Shown: positions 27,772 through 37,380, counted from the first letter of the stretch. The stretch: DNA of 64,000 nt from Mediterraneibacter agrestimuris (GCF_943193195.1 NZ_CALPDG010000011.1:1-64000); one strand, 5' to 3'. The notes: generated by a model not told the origin, from the letters alone. A program made the numbers and translations.

Positions 27772-27805
27772 AAAGGAACGCCGCAATCATATGCAACATT
27801 CCTTT
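27772..27805 (-). terminator. Terminator after purB
   Basis: AAAGGAACG (27772-27780) pairs with CATTCCTTT (27797-27805), a nine-pair stem with one G-U pair on the minus strand, followed by TTTTTC. It lies about 35 bases after the purB stop. Confidence 0.65.
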
Positions 27806-27839
27806 GCTTTTCTTTTTATAGACTTTTAGGGAAATCAAA

Positions 27840-29273
27840 TCAAACGTTAATTTCTGCTTTTACACCAAGAATCTCTTCATTTCCTTCCAATAACGGACGA
27901 ATCACACTGTTCAGATATCTTTCTGTCTGCTCTTTCGCACGTCCTACATATCTGGATGGGTCCATCGTCTTCTGCAAGTCTTCCAGACTCATGTTAAATG
28001 CGTCGTCTGCCGCAATCAGTTCCAGAAGATTATTGTCCAGCCCTTTTTCCTTCACGTTACGCCCCGCTTCCATAGACAGCTCACGGATTCTTTCATGCAG
28101 CTCCTGACGGTCACCGCCTGCCTTTACAGCATCCATCATAATGTTCTCCGTTGCCATAAAAGGCAGTTCAGAACGAAGACGCTTCTCGATCACTTTTGGA
28201 TATACGACCAATCCGTCTACCACATTCAGGCAAAGATCTAAGATTCCATCAATTGCCAGAAATCCTTCCGGAACACTCAGCCGCTTATTGGCAGAATCGT
28301 CCAGTGTTCTCTCAAACCACTGGGTAGCAGAAGTAATCGCCGGGTTCAGTGCATCCAGCATCACATAACGAGATAAGGAAGCAATACGCTCACTTCTCAT
28401 TGGGTTTCTTTTATATGCCATCGCAGAGGAACCGATCTGTGTCTTCTCAAATGGCTCTTCCACTTCTTTCAAATGCTGTAACAGACGGATATCATTGGAG
28501 AACTTATGAGCGCTTGCCGCAATACCTGCAAGAACATTCAGTACCCTTGTATCCACCTTTCTGGAATAGGTCTGTCCAGATACCGGATAACATGCCTTAA
28601 ATCCCATCTTTTCGGCGATCATCGGATCGATCTTATCAATCCTCTCCTGATCCCCGTCAAATAATTCAAGAAAACTTGCCTGTGTTCCTGTTGTTCCTTT
28701 AGAACCTAAAAGTTTCAGACTGCCAAGGACATAATCCAAGTCTTCCAGATCCATCTCAAATTCCTGCATCCAAAGTGTCGCTCTCTTGCCTACCGTAGTC
28801 GGCTGCGCCGGCTGAAAATGTGTAAAAGCCAGTGTAGGCTGCGCTTTATATTCATCCGCAAACTTCGCCAGTTCGGCAATTACATTGACCAGCTTCGTAC
28901 GAACCAGCTTCAAAGCCTCTGCCATCACGATCACATCCGTATTGTCACCCACATAGCAAGATGTAGCGCCCAGATGGATGATCCCCTTCGCCTTTGGACA
29001 CTGCACTCCATATGCATATACATGTGACATCACATCGTGACGGACAATCTTTTCACGCTCTCTTGCAACATCATAATTGATATCATTGGCGTGAGCCTTC
29101 AACTCTTCAATCTGTTCTTCTGTAATATTCAGTCCCAGTTCCTTCTCTGTCTCTGCAAGAGCGATCCACAGTCTTCTCCATGTGCAAAACTTCTTGTCCG
29201 GTGAGAAAATGTACTGCATCTCCTTACTTGCATAACGCTCAGAAAGAGGACTTATATAACGGTCTGTAGCCAT
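27840..29273 (-). CDS. purB: Adenylosuccinate lyase
   Basis: Cleaves adenylosuccinate and SAICAR in purine synthesis. The 477 residues belong to the fumarase/aspartase superfamily, with signature SSAMAYKRNPMRSERI in the mobile loop and the other conserved blocks HLGATSCYVGDN and THFQPAQPTTVGKR. It follows purC by 11 bases, and PurC makes the SAICAR that PurB uses, so the pair forms consecutive steps. The length is of the longer, eukaryote-like PurB type that is common in clostridia. Confidence 0.95.
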   Translation of the reverse strand: MATDRYISPLSERYASKEMQYIFSPDKKFCTWRRLWIALAETEKELGLNITEEQIEELKAHANDINYDVAREREKIVRHDVMSHVYAYGVQCPKAKGIIHLGATSCYVGDNTDVIVMAEALKLVRTKLVNVIAELAKFADEYKAQPTLAFTHFQPAQPTTVGKRATLWMQEFEMDLEDLDYVLGSLKLLGSKGTTGTQASFLELFDGDQERIDKIDPMIAEKMGFKACYPVSGQTYSRKVDTRVLNVLAGIAASAHKFSNDIRLLQHLKEVEEPFEKTQIGSSAMAYKRNPMRSERIASLSRYVMLDALNPAITSATQWFERTLDDSANKRLSVPEGFLAIDGILDLCLNVVDGLVVYPKVIEKRLRSELPFMATENIMMDAVKAGGDRQELHERIRELSMEAGRNVKEKGLDNNLLELIAADDAFNMSLEDLQKTMDPSRYVGRAKEQTERYLNSVIRPLLEGNEEILGVKAEINV

Positions 29274-29284
29274 AGATAATCTCC

Positions 29285-29992
29285 TTATTTGATACCGATT
29301 CTCTTGAATACTTCCTGATAAGCGTCTTCCACATTGCCCATGTCTCTGCGGAAACGGTCCTTATCCAGCTTCTCGTGTGTCTCTTTGTCCCACAGACGGC
29401 ATGTATCCGGTGAAATCTCATCTGCAAGAATAATTTCACCATGGTATCGTCCATATTCAATCTTAAAGTCGATCAAATCAATTCCTGCATCTGCAAAGAA
29501 CTTCTTGAGGACTTCATTTACTTTGAATGTATACTCTGTAATCTTATCGATTTCCTCTCTTGTGGCAGCGCCGATTGCAATTGCAAAATAGTCGTTGATC
29601 AGCGGATCGCCAAGGTCATCGTTTTTGTAGCTGAACTCCAGTGTCGGCGCCAGCAGCTTAGAACCTTCTTCAATTCCCAGTCTCTTACTGAAACTTCCGG
29701 CTGCCACGTTACGAACGATTACTTCCAGCGGAACAATCTCTACTTTCTTAACTGCTGTCTCACGGTCGCTTAATTCCTCTACAAAATGTGTCGGAACGCC
29801 CTCCTTTTCGAGAACCTGAAAAATATAGTTCGTCATACGGTTGTTGATGACGCCTTTCCCTACGATCGTTCCCTTTTTCTCACCGTTAAATGCAGTTGCA
29901 TCATCCTTATAGTCTACGATTACGACATCCGGATCCTCCGTTGTAAAAACCTTTTTCGCTTTTCCTTCGTAAAGCTGTTCCAATTTTTTCAT
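29285..29992 (-). CDS. purC: SAICAR synthetase
   Basis: Joins aspartate to CAIR with ATP in purine synthesis. From ATG at 29992 ([16 protein letters not shown]) it is 235 residues, the family length. A GTG three codons upstream is possible, but the family begins at [11 protein letters not shown] and AGGACAGG lies upstream. Motifs include [35 protein letters not shown] and [12 protein letters not shown]. It is co-transcribed with purB. No purine riboswitch was seen in the short leader. Confidence 0.95.
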   Translation of the reverse strand: MKKLEQLYEGKAKKVFTTEDPDVVIVDYKDDATAFNGEKKGTIVGKGVINNRMTNYIFQVLEKEGVPTHFVEELSDRETAVKKVEIVPLEVIVRNVAAGSFSKRLGIEEGSKLLAPTLEFSYKNDDLGDPLINDYFAIAIGAATREEIDKITEYTFKVNEVLKKFFADAGIDLIDFKIEYGRYHGEIILADEISPDTCRLWDKETHEKLDKDRFRRDMGNVEDAYQEVFKRIGIK

Positions 29993-30056
29993 ACGTTTCA
30001 CACCTGTCCTTTTCTTTTCATTCCATTCACTGTGTTATTAACATTGATGATTATAA

Positions 30057-30097
30057 TACAAGGCAGTTGGAAAATCAATATTCTCCACTGCCTTGTA
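30057..30097 (-). terminator. Hairpin between the symporter gene and purC
   Basis: TACAAGGCAGT (30057-30067) and ACTGCCTTGTA (30087-30097) pair perfectly. On the minus strand it ends TTGTATTATAATC, a weak T-tract, and would end the symporter transcript before purC. Confidence 0.6.
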
Positions 30098-30190
30098 TTT
30101 GCTTTTTCTCATTATTTATTTTCGTCCGTTATATTAGTTTTTCTAATATATCATTTTAGATTAAGAAGTCAGAAGAATAATATTTCTTTT

Positions 30191-31723
30191 CTATTTCACT
30201 TCCAAAGACCGTTTTTTTGTAATGGTCACCGGCTCCTCATAACAGGAAAACAGCGCTTCCATTTTCTTCGCATTTGGCTTCGGTGTTATCAGACTCACAG
30301 CAGGAACCACCACCAGTCCTGCAACCATGGCAATTGCTCCCGCATTGATCGGAGAAGCGATATATCCTAAGAACAGATTGGAAACGGTAATTCCCACTCC
30401 CGTAATAAAGCTTGCCCATACTGCCGCCTTTGTCACACGTTTCCAATATAGTCCGTATAAGAACGGCGCCAGAAATGCGCCTGCCAAGGCTCCCCACGAA
30501 ATCCCCATCAACTGAGCGATAAATGTAGGAGGATCCAACGCAAGCAAAACAGAGACAACCAGAAAAAACACAATTAAAATCTGCATCGTTACCACTTGTT
30601 TTTTCTCACTCATATTCTTGATAACCTGATCTTTCAACAGATCCAGCGTCATCGTTGAACTGGACGTAAGCACCAGAGAGGATAAAGTAGACATGGATGC
30701 CGAAAGCACCAGCACCACTACAACTCCGATCAAAAAATCCGGCAATTTTGACAACATGCCTGGAATGATACTATCATATACAACAGCTCCTGTCGTCTGG
30801 TCATAGATCTGCGGACTGTCAAACAATCTGCCGAACCCTCCGAGGAAATAACTTCCTCCAGCAACGACAATGGCAAAAATCGTTGAAATCACCGTTCCTG
30901 TATTGATTGCTTTTTCATCCTTGATCGCATAGAACTTTCCGATCATCTGCGGCAGTCCCCATGTACCGAGTGAGGTCAATATTACAACGCCCAGCAGGTT
31001 CAATGGATCCGGACCGAAAAAGGACGTAAACGCTCCCGGCTGCCCTTTCGTAACCGCTGCATCGCTTGGGATTTCCGCCATCGTACGGACTGCCTCCATA
31101 AATCCGCCCTGCCCATTCAGAACTGCCGCAATCACTGCCGCGATGCCGATCAGCATAATGATTCCCTGTATAAAGTCATTGACCGCAGTCGCCATATAAC
31201 CTCCCAGTATCACATACACTGCTGTAAATACCGCCATTACAATGACACAATATGTATATGGAATATGAAATGCCATTTCAAACAAACGGGACAATCCATT
31301 ATACACCGACGCTGTATACGGAATTAAAAATACAAACACAATTACAGAAGCCACGGTCTTCAATGCCTTGCTTTCATACCGCTCCCCAAAAAAATCCGGC
31401 ATTGTCCGGGAATGCAGATGCTGTGACATCACCTTCGTGCGTCTTCCCAATACTACCCATGCCAGCAGACTTCCCAGCACTGCATTGCCAATTCCGATCC
31501 ATGTGGACGCAATTCCATACTTCCACCCAAACTGCCCTGCATATCCGACAAATACGACCGCAGAAAAATAGGATGTTCCATAAGCAAACGCGGTCAGCCA
31601 CGGTCCCACTGAACGTCCGCCAAGTACAAATCCATCTACGCTTCTGGTATGTTTCCGGGAAAAAATTCCCACACCCACCATGATGCCAAAAAATATAACC
31701 AGTAAAATCAATTTTATCGTCAT
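30191..31723 (-). CDS. Sodium/solute symporter, SSS family
   Basis: Membrane transporter of 510 residues with about 13 hydrophobic spans. The family core is visible in FVLGGRSVGPWLTAFAYGTSYFSAVVFVGYAG (a sodium-site helix), YVILGGYMATAVNDFIQG (the classic SSS signature) and LSASMSTLSSLVLTSSS. It is closest in feel to PutP/proline-type permeases, but the substrate cannot be read from sequence. GAAAGGGAGAAAAG precedes the ATG. The gene is flanked by terminators on both sides and so is likely monocistronic. Confidence 0.85.
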   Translation of the reverse strand: MTIKLILLVIFFGIMVGVGIFSRKHTRSVDGFVLGGRSVGPWLTAFAYGTSYFSAVVFVGYAGQFGWKYGIASTWIGIGNAVLGSLLAWVVLGRRTKVMSQHLHSRTMPDFFGERYESKALKTVASVIVFVFLIPYTASVYNGLSRLFEMAFHIPYTYCVIVMAVFTAVYVILGGYMATAVNDFIQGIIMLIGIAAVIAAVLNGQGGFMEAVRTMAEIPSDAAVTKGQPGAFTSFFGPDPLNLLGVVILTSLGTWGLPQMIGKFYAIKDEKAINTGTVISTIFAIVVAGGSYFLGGFGRLFDSPQIYDQTTGAVVYDSIIPGMLSKLPDFLIGVVVVLVLSASMSTLSSLVLTSSSTMTLDLLKDQVIKNMSEKKQVVTMQILIVFFLVVSVLLALDPPTFIAQLMGISWGALAGAFLAPFLYGLYWKRVTKAAVWASFITGVGITVSNLFLGYIASPINAGAIAMVAGLVVVPAVSLITPKPNAKKMEALFSCYEEPVTITKKRSLEVK

Positions 31724-31801
31724 CTTTTCTCCCTTTCTCCTCTTTTCTTTTCCACGCTGAACCGTTGCGCTTTAAAGCATTAAAGTCTTCTGGTATATAA
31801 T

Positions 31802-31822
31802 AACACGGGCAGATTGCCCGTG
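31802..31822 (-). terminator. Terminator of the ABC exporter operon
   Basis: ACACGGGCA (31802-31810) and TGCCCGTGT (31814-31822) form a nine-bp stem with a 3-base loop, followed on the minus strand by TATTATAT. It lies 12 bases after the permease stop. Confidence 0.75.
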
Positions 31823-31834
31823 TCAATTTCTTTC

Positions 31835-33412
31835 TTATGCTAACTGCTCCATCGTATCAAAACGTACCGACGCGATCAATCCCAGCAGCACAGTCACAAC
31901 AAATGTATATATAAGTGTAACCGGGAATATCAAATTTATATTTACAAGCATACCAATAACAACCGCCAGCGTAATTCCGATTCCCAGTATGACCATCTGC
32001 ATCAAAACACGGATGATATCCTGTCCCGCCTTACCGAGCAGATTCCCCACAAGACACTGGGCAAGCACCCGCATATACAAACGGTTTGCCTGTAATACCG
32101 TATAGATCAAAATCGTCTGTACAACATAAACCGGAGACACGCCCCACGCAAATCCAATCGACACACACATTATGGTTCCGTCCAGCATAGCTTTCACATG
32201 CTCCATTGCAGTTGCATACCAAAGCTTCTTGTATGCCTTATCCGGGATGAGGAAAAGATACGGATTCTGTAATTCCTTTTCCCATTTCCCCATATATCCG
32301 CTCATCACAAGACACATATACGCAATGATCCCCAACAGAAAAAACTGCGGCACACCGCTGTCTACTGCCGATTCCCGCATCGTATATGCCATGATCGCCG
32401 CCAGAACCAGGCTAAACACCGTCATTTTAGAAAAAATAAAATACTTCTCTTTCTTATATTCCAGCAATTGCCGTGAAAAAATCGCTTTCGCTCCTTTTGC
32501 ATCATAGGCATTGTTTACCTTGCGGAAGGCGCGGCGCTTTTCCCCGATTCTTGTCACCATCTCACCGTTGTTTTTCTTCTTCTTCATCTCCACATAATCG
32601 TCTGCGAACTTTGCCGCTTCTTCATAATAGCCGCCGTCACATTTCATGCGGAAGACAATAAATACCAACACTGCAACCGATACCAGATATAGAACCGATC
32701 CAATGAGATTTAAGGTAGTCGGTCCCAGTAAGATCAGCCTGTAGATCGAGATGTTCCATCCCACAAGAGGAAGCATCTGCAATACTGGCCAGTCAAAAAA
32801 CGCACTAGCAGACCCGAGACTGATCCCCTCCCTTCGGAAATACAGAAAAATCACAAGTGTGATCGCCGCTAAGAATCCTTTAATCCCCCACCCCAGAACC
32901 TTTACCGCCTTTTCCGAAAGTTTCTCATTTGTATAAAACCATACCATAATACTGCATTCGCATACAATCTCAAGCATGCAGCCAGTCAAAAAAAAGAGAA
33001 ACATTCTCCATAACGCAACACCAAATACCGTGACTCCCATAATTGCAAACACTACACTGATCACCAAGGAAATAATATAATTCATCCACGCACTGTGCAG
33101 CAGAACCAGTTTGGGAGAAATGGGTGCGGTGAATACAAAATGCGCATGTCCCTGCCGGAAAATCACACCTTTCCGGGAAGAATAGGAGAGAAAATTCGAC
33201 AAAAATATATAAAGTGTCCAAAGTGTCACAAAGACAACCAGTCCCTGCACCGAATCAAAATGCAATTCCTTCATTAACATACCTATCCCAAATACAACAA
33301 AAATCGCATATGCAGTAAGGAAAATCATAAGCAGCAGCGTTATCGGTTTATGTAATGCCTTCTTCAGATTATTTACAAAACTTCGTTTTGTCAGATACAT
33401 CAGCGCTTTCAT
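31835..33412 (-). CDS. Putative ABC exporter permease
   Basis: A 525-residue membrane protein with roughly 12 hydrophobic spans in two halves separated by a basic cytoplasmic stretch (ADDYVEMKKKKNNGE). RQGHAHFVFTAPISPKLVLLH is typical of the putative ABC exporter family. It overlaps the stop of its ATPase by four bases (ATGA). No substrate is evident. The pair is simple: one ATPase, one permease. Confidence 0.75.
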   Translation of the reverse strand: MKALMYLTKRSFVNNLKKALHKPITLLLMIFLTAYAIFVVFGIGMLMKELHFDSVQGLVVFVTLWTLYIFLSNFLSYSSRKGVIFRQGHAHFVFTAPISPKLVLLHSAWMNYIISLVISVVFAIMGVTVFGVALWRMFLFFLTGCMLEIVCECSIMVWFYTNEKLSEKAVKVLGWGIKGFLAAITLVIFLYFRREGISLGSASAFFDWPVLQMLPLVGWNISIYRLILLGPTTLNLIGSVLYLVSVAVLVFIVFRMKCDGGYYEEAAKFADDYVEMKKKKNNGEMVTRIGEKRRAFRKVNNAYDAKGAKAIFSRQLLEYKKEKYFIFSKMTVFSLVLAAIMAYTMRESAVDSGVPQFFLLGIIAYMCLVMSGYMGKWEKELQNPYLFLIPDKAYKKLWYATAMEHVKAMLDGTIMCVSIGFAWGVSPVYVVQTILIYTVLQANRLYMRVLAQCLVGNLLGKAGQDIIRVLMQMVILGIGITLAVVIGMLVNINLIFPVTLIYTFVVTVLLGLIASVRFDTMEQLA

Positions 33413-34107
33413 GCTCTTTCACCACCTGTCATTTCAAAGAAAAGGGCATCCAGATCCTTTTCTCCCACTTCGCTCTTTTGATAAGAACCGATGATCTGTC
33501 CTTTTTCCATAACAAACATGACGTCCCACAAATCTTCTACCATCTCCAGCATATGTGTACTGATCAACACTGTTACACCGCTGTTACGCAGCTCCAGCAC
33601 TACTTCTTTTAACTCTTTGATGGCACGCGGATCCAGTCCCACCATCGGCTCATCCAGAAGCATTACTTTCGGCTTTACTGCCAGAGCGCAGCAGATGCTT
33701 ACCTTCTGCATCATACCCTTGGAAAGTTCATTTCCCAACTTTTCCTGCTTATCTTCCAGTTCAAACCGCTTTAGTATTGTTTCTACTTCTTCATCGGTAA
33801 TAGAACTTCCATATGCCTTTCTCACATATTCAATATGCTCTCTGACTGTCAGCGCCTCGAACATAGCTGGAATCTCCGGCACATATGCAAATATTTTCTT
33901 TGCCGCCAGATCCTTTGCCAAAATCCCCTGAATACCGATCCGCCCTTTGTACCGCAGAAGACCCGCAATACTTTTGATAATGGTAGACTTGCCTGCTCCG
34001 TTTGGACCCAGCAGTATTCCCACCTGTCCGTCGGGTACAAAAAAACTCACCTTATCTACCGCCAGTGTTTTTCCATATGATTTACTCAACTCTTGAATTT
34101 CCAGCAC
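33409..34107 (-). CDS. ABC transporter ATP-binding protein of the exporter
   Basis: A 232-residue nucleotide-binding domain: Walker A LGPNGAGKSTI, Q-loop in FAYVPEIPAMF, signature LSKGMMQKV, Walker B VMLLDEPMVGLDP and switch histidine in LISTHML. The signature is LSKG rather than LSGG, as often in ABC-2 type exporters. It leads the operon with the membrane subunit. A REP-like element lies upstream. Confidence 0.88.
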   Translation of the reverse strand: MLEIQELSKSYGKTLAVDKVSFFVPDGQVGILLGPNGAGKSTIIKSIAGLLRYKGRIGIQGILAKDLAAKKIFAYVPEIPAMFEALTVREHIEYVRKAYGSSITDEEVETILKRFELEDKQEKLGNELSKGMMQKVSICCALAVKPKVMLLDEPMVGLDPRAIKELKEVVLELRNSGVTVLISTHMLEMVEDLWDVMFVMEKGQIIGSYQKSEVGEKDLDALFFEMTGGERA

Positions 34108-34163
34108 AATATTCCCTCCCTATTTTCACCTGCAAACTACGTCTGCTCCTGTCTTTGTATTTT

Positions 34164-34243
34164 AGTTACTATTCAGCCTTTCGGCTTCATAGTCACTGAA
34201 TCCGCCCTATTTTAAGTTCACCTATGGTGAAAGGGCGGATTCT
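34164..34243. repeat. REP-like palindromic element, copy 2
   Basis: AGTTACTATTCAGCC, a small hairpin GCCTTTCGGC, then TCACTGAATCCGCCCT and TTCACCTATGGTGAA with AGGGCGGATTC. The arms GAATCCGCCCT and AGGGCGGATTC pair perfectly. This is the best-conserved of the four copies. Confidence 0.75.
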
Positions 34244-34357
34244 GTTTTTCCATCACACATTTTTACGGAGTTTGCAGCAAGTGCAAACTCCTATGCTGAA
34301 CTGTTACGTATTTTACATCTGCTTCTTACCGCTTTATTCCTGGCATCAGATACGTTT

Positions 34358-35239
34358 TTATTCCTCTTCTACTTCCGTCACTTCATAATATTTCGCCAAA
34401 GCCTGCGTTCCCAGATCTCCACATCCGTCTGCTTCCAATTCTTCGCAGTTGGCAAGCGCCTGAGAAAGAATTCCCAGATCCAGACCACTCATATTCGCCT
34501 CAATTAGCGCCAGCTTCATATCCTTGATAAAATGCTTCATAAAGAAGCCTGGTGCATAATCCTCCTTCACGATTTTCGGTCCCAAATTGCTGAACTGCGC
34601 GCTTCCCGCCGCACCAGAAGACAAAGACTTCAATACAATATCTGCATCCAGACCTTTTGCCTTCACATAAGCAAGCGCTTCACAGACGCCGGAAAGCGCT
34701 CCCGCAATGAGTATCTGATTAGCAAGCTTACAGTGCTGTCCCGCACCTGCTACACCCTGATAATTGATGTTCGTTCCCATTGCCTCAAACAATGGCTTAC
34801 AAGCCACATAATCACTCTTATCTCCACCCACCAGAATGGACAATGTTCCCGCTTTAGCTCCGGTATCGCCTCCGGTGACCGGGGCATCCAGCACATGGAA
34901 TCCTTTCTCCGTTCCAATCTTATAGATTTTCTCTGCCAATTGCGGGCTGGTCGTTGTCATATCAATCAGATATGCACCCTTCTTTGTGCTGTCCAGAATA
35001 TTTCCCGCATCAAAATAAACCTCTTCCACATCCTGTGGGAATCCCACGATCGTAATCACTGCATCACAATCCTTCACACATTCTCCGATACTCTCATGGA
35101 ATACTGCCCCCTCTGTAATTACATCCTCTACCTTTGCCTTATTTCTGGCGTAAATGTGCAATTCAAATCCTGCCTTCATCAAATTACGCACCATAGATTT
35201 CCCCATAATTCCTACACCGATAAATCCGATTTTCTTCAT
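34358..35239 (-). CDS. Beta-hydroxyacid dehydrogenase, GarR/3-hydroxyisobutyrate type
   Basis: NAD(P)-dependent oxidoreductase of 293 residues. The N-terminal loop GFIGVGIMGKSM binds the cofactor, DAPVTGGDTGAKAGTL is the substrate-binding signature, and Lys171 in GAGQHCKLANQ is the catalytic lysine. The arginine at Rossmann strand 2 (YARNKAK) favours NADP. Likely substrates are tartronate semialdehyde or similar 3-hydroxyacids, which cannot be resolved. It ends in an unusual acidic EVEEE. The next upstream gene is a histidine phosphatase in the same direction with a 45-base gap. Confidence 0.85.
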   Translation of the reverse strand: MKKIGFIGVGIMGKSMVRNLMKAGFELHIYARNKAKVEDVITEGAVFHESIGECVKDCDAVITIVGFPQDVEEVYFDAGNILDSTKKGAYLIDMTTTSPQLAEKIYKIGTEKGFHVLDAPVTGGDTGAKAGTLSILVGGDKSDYVACKPLFEAMGTNINYQGVAGAGQHCKLANQILIAGALSGVCEALAYVKAKGLDADIVLKSLSSGAAGSAQFSNLGPKIVKEDYAPGFFMKHFIKDMKLALIEANMSGLDLGILSQALANCEELEADGCGDLGTQALAKYYEVTEVEEE

Positions 35240-35284
35240 CTTACTTGCTCCTCTGCATTATTTTGTATATATTTACTGCTATTT

Positions 35285-35935
35285 TTAATCCTCGTCAACC
35301 TTCCATGCTCTGACCGGCTCCTTATAGAACACCCGATTCTCCTCTGTGATCTTCATCACACCGTCTTTGACATCTACAATCGTCACTCCACAGTTCGGCG
35401 GCACATCTTCCGCCCAGAAATTTCCCGGATCAAGATTACCTTTGATACAATTGAGCAGCGCTGTCATCGCCGCTCCGTGAGTCGACAGCAGAATGATTTT
35501 ACCAGTAAGCTCTTTATTATGATTCAGTTCCTCCAAAAAACGACCTGTCCGCTCTAACAGCTCCGGCACAGACTCTCCGCCCTCCGCTGGGATAAAATGC
35601 CCTGTATCTGTAAAAAACTTATTAAACTCTGCACTTTCCGGCGCTCTATGCTCTCCGCTGCAGCACATTCCCTCATAAACTCCAAAATTCATTTCCTGAA
35701 TTGCAGGCGCATCGATCAACGGAACATTTCTGCCTGCCAGTATCACCTCCGCCGTCTTCCTCGCCCGGATCAGCGGCGACGTATAAGCAATGTCAAACTC
35801 CACAGTTTCCAAACCTTTTGCCGTCTCTTCCGCCAGATAGATACCATAATCATTCAACGGAATATCTGCCGACCCCTGTACTCTCCGTTCTTTATTCCAA
35901 TCCGTCTCACCATGACGTACCAGATAAATCCTCAT
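35285..35935 (-). CDS. Histidine phosphatase family protein
   Basis: A 216-residue phosphatase of the phosphoglycerate-mutase superfamily. RHGETDWNKERRVQG holds the phosphorylated His8, FDIAYTSPLIRARKTAE the second conserved arginine, Glu in MNFGVYEGM the proton donor and LLSTHGAAMTALL the second histidine. The size fits broad-specificity phosphatases such as PhoE/CobC rather than true mutases. GGAGGAACGTT precedes the ATG. It is divergent from luxS. Confidence 0.85.
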   Translation of the reverse strand: MRIYLVRHGETDWNKERRVQGSADIPLNDYGIYLAEETAKGLETVEFDIAYTSPLIRARKTAEVILAGRNVPLIDAPAIQEMNFGVYEGMCCSGEHRAPESAEFNKFFTDTGHFIPAEGGESVPELLERTGRFLEELNHNKELTGKIILLSTHGAAMTALLNCIKGNLDPGNFWAEDVPPNCGVTIVDVKDGVMKITEENRVFYKEPVRAWKVDED

Positions 35936-36013
35936 AACGTTCCTCCTGACCTTGTATTATTAATCTTACATTATCAAATATAGTATAAACACTTCCAATA
36001 CTCGAGTCAATTA

Positions 36014-36049
36014 TTACTGAGCACAGCTCAATGTTGTTTTGCTCAGTAA
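36014..36049. promoter_or_regulatory. Inverted repeat upstream of luxS
   Basis: TTACTGAGCA (36014-36023) is perfectly complementary to TGCTCAGTAA (36040-36049). It lies in the divergent region, 30 bases before the luxS -35 element, so it is not a terminator. It may be an operator for luxS or the phosphatase gene. Confidence 0.45.
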
Positions 36050-36078
36050 CACAAAAATCCATGCAAAATTCGTAATAG

Positions 36079-36107
36079 TTGTTATTCCCATGCATTTTCG
36101 CTATAAT
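36079..36107 (+). promoter_or_regulatory. Promoter of luxS
   Basis: TTGTTA (36079-36084) and TATAAT (36102-36107) are spaced by 17 bases. The start codon follows 38 bases later. Confidence 0.65.
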
Positions 36108-36144
36108 AAACATACACAAAACACCAGAAAGGACAAGACATATT

Positions 36145-36624
36145 ATGGAAAAAATCACCAGCTTCACGATCGACCACATCAAATTACAGCCTGGAATCTA
36201 TGTTTCCCGCAAAGATACTTCTGCGGGAACAACTGTTACTACGTTCGACATCCGCATGACCAGCCCCAATGAAGAACCGGTTATGAACACCGCCGAAGTA
36301 CACACATTGGAACATCTGGGCGCCACTTTCCTTCGGAATCACCCACATTTCAAGGAAAAAATCCTCTACTTCGGTCCGATGGGATGCCGCACAGGCTTCT
36401 ATCTGCTCCTCTTTGGGGACTACAAATCCGAAGAGATTGTACCACTGATGTCAGAGATGTTTGCATGGATGTCCGAATTTGATGACGAAGTACCGGGCGC
36501 TTCCGCAAAAGACTGCGGAAACTATCTGGACATGAACCTGCCGATGGCACGCTTCACTGCCCGCCGATTCCTCACTGAAGTCCTGACCGGCATTTCTCCT
36601 GACCGCTTAATCTATCCTGAATAA
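36145..36624 (+). CDS. luxS: S-ribosylhomocysteine lyase
   Basis: Splits S-ribosylhomocysteine to homocysteine and the AI-2 precursor. From ATG 36145 (MEKITSFTIDH) it is 159 residues, the family length. An in-frame ATG 22 codons upstream lies inside the promoter and is rejected. AAAGGACAAGAC is the ribosome site. The metal ligands are His53 and His57 (HTLEHL) and Cys124 (AKDCGNYL), and the catalytic residues Glu56 and Cys81 (GPMGCRTG) are present. It is a single gene with its own promoter and a strong bidirectional terminator. Confidence 0.96.
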   Translation: MEKITSFTIDHIKLQPGIYVSRKDTSAGTTVTTFDIRMTSPNEEPVMNTAEVHTLEHLGATFLRNHPHFKEKILYFGPMGCRTGFYLLLFGDYKSEEIVPLMSEMFAWMSEFDDEVPGASAKDCGNYLDMNLPMARFTARRFLTEVLTGISPDRLIYPE

Positions 36625-36635
36625 AGGAAGAATGT

Positions 36636-36683
36636 GCAAAGGAGCAGAATTCTGTTATTTAAATCAGACTTCTGCTCCTTTGC
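36636..36683. terminator. Bidirectional terminator between luxS and the amino-acid ABC genes
   Basis: GCAAAGGAGCAGAA (36636-36649) and TTCTGCTCCTTTGC (36670-36683) pair perfectly over 14 bases. It separates two convergent units, the luxS stop at 36624 and the ATPase stop at 36694. Confidence 0.75.
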
Positions 36684-36693
36684 TATTGTCATA

Positions 36694-37380
36694 TTACTTT
36701 GCGGATAGTTTTCCAAGAAATTCCCGCATTCTTACATTGCCTGAAGTAAAGACTTCTTCCGGTGTTCCTTCCACTGCGGTCACACCTTTATCCATAAATA
36801 TAATCTTATCTGCCACATTCCGCGCAAAATCCATCTCGTGTGTAACAATGACCATCGTCATATGCTCCGCGGCAAGATCCTTGATCACCTTCAAGATCTC
36901 TCCTGTCAGCTCAGGATCCAGCGCCGAAGTAGGTTCATCAAAAAAGAGCACCTTCGGCTTCATTGCCAGAGCACGTGCGATCGACACACGCTGCTGCTGT
37001 CCACCGGAGAGCTGATACGGATATGCATCCGCTTTGTCTGAAAGTCCCATTTTATCAAGAAGCTGCTTTGCTTCTTCATACACCTCCTCTTTGTTACGTT
37101 TCTGCACCTTAATGGGCGCATCAGTAATATTTTTAATTACAGAAAAATGGGGAAACAAATTGAAGTTCTGAAATACGAGTCCAACCTGTCCCTCATGATA
37201 TATCTCTCCTGCATCCGGTGTTTCCAAATTGGTCGCACACCGCAAAAGCGTGGACTTGCCGGAACCGGAAGGACCTATGATCGCAAGCACCTCTCCTTCT
37301 TCTACCATAACAGAGATATCTTTGAGCACTTCCGCATCACCAAAACTCTTCTTGATGTGCTTCATTTCCAATAAACTCAT
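36694..37380 (-). CDS. Amino-acid ABC transporter ATP-binding protein
   Basis: A 228-residue GlnQ/HisP-type ATPase. Walker A is GPSGSGKST, Q-loop VFQNFNLFPHF, signature LSGGQQQRVSIARALA, Walker B VLFFDEPTSALDP and H-loop VTHEM. The polar amino-acid uptake subfamily is recognisable from FQNFNLFPH and TSALDPEL. It is the last of three genes (binding protein, permease, ATPase) on the minus strand, 12 bases after the permease. Confidence 0.92.
   Translation of the reverse strand: MSLLEMKHIKKSFGDAEVLKDISVMVEEGEVLAIIGPSGSGKSTLLRCATNLETPDAGEIYHEGQVGLVFQNFNLFPHFSVIKNITDAPIKVQKRNKEEVYEEAKQLLDKMGLSDKADAYPYQLSGGQQQRVSIARALAMKPKVLFFDEPTSALDPELTGEILKVIKDLAAEHMTMVIVTHEMDFARNVADKIIFMDKGVTAVEGTPEEVFTSGNVRMREFLGKLSAK

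Noticed and set aside
34532-35557. 341-codon plus-strand frame
   Set aside because: Covers parts of two well-supported minus-strand genes and their spacer; composition is that of an antisense shadow.
36079-36144. 22-codon N-terminal extension of luxS
   Set aside because: The region contains the promoter elements and the family length is reached from ATG 36145.
35907-36182. 91-codon minus-strand frame with a hydrophobic start
   Set aside because: Overlaps the luxS promoter and start codon and the phosphatase start; no ribosome site, no recognised motif.
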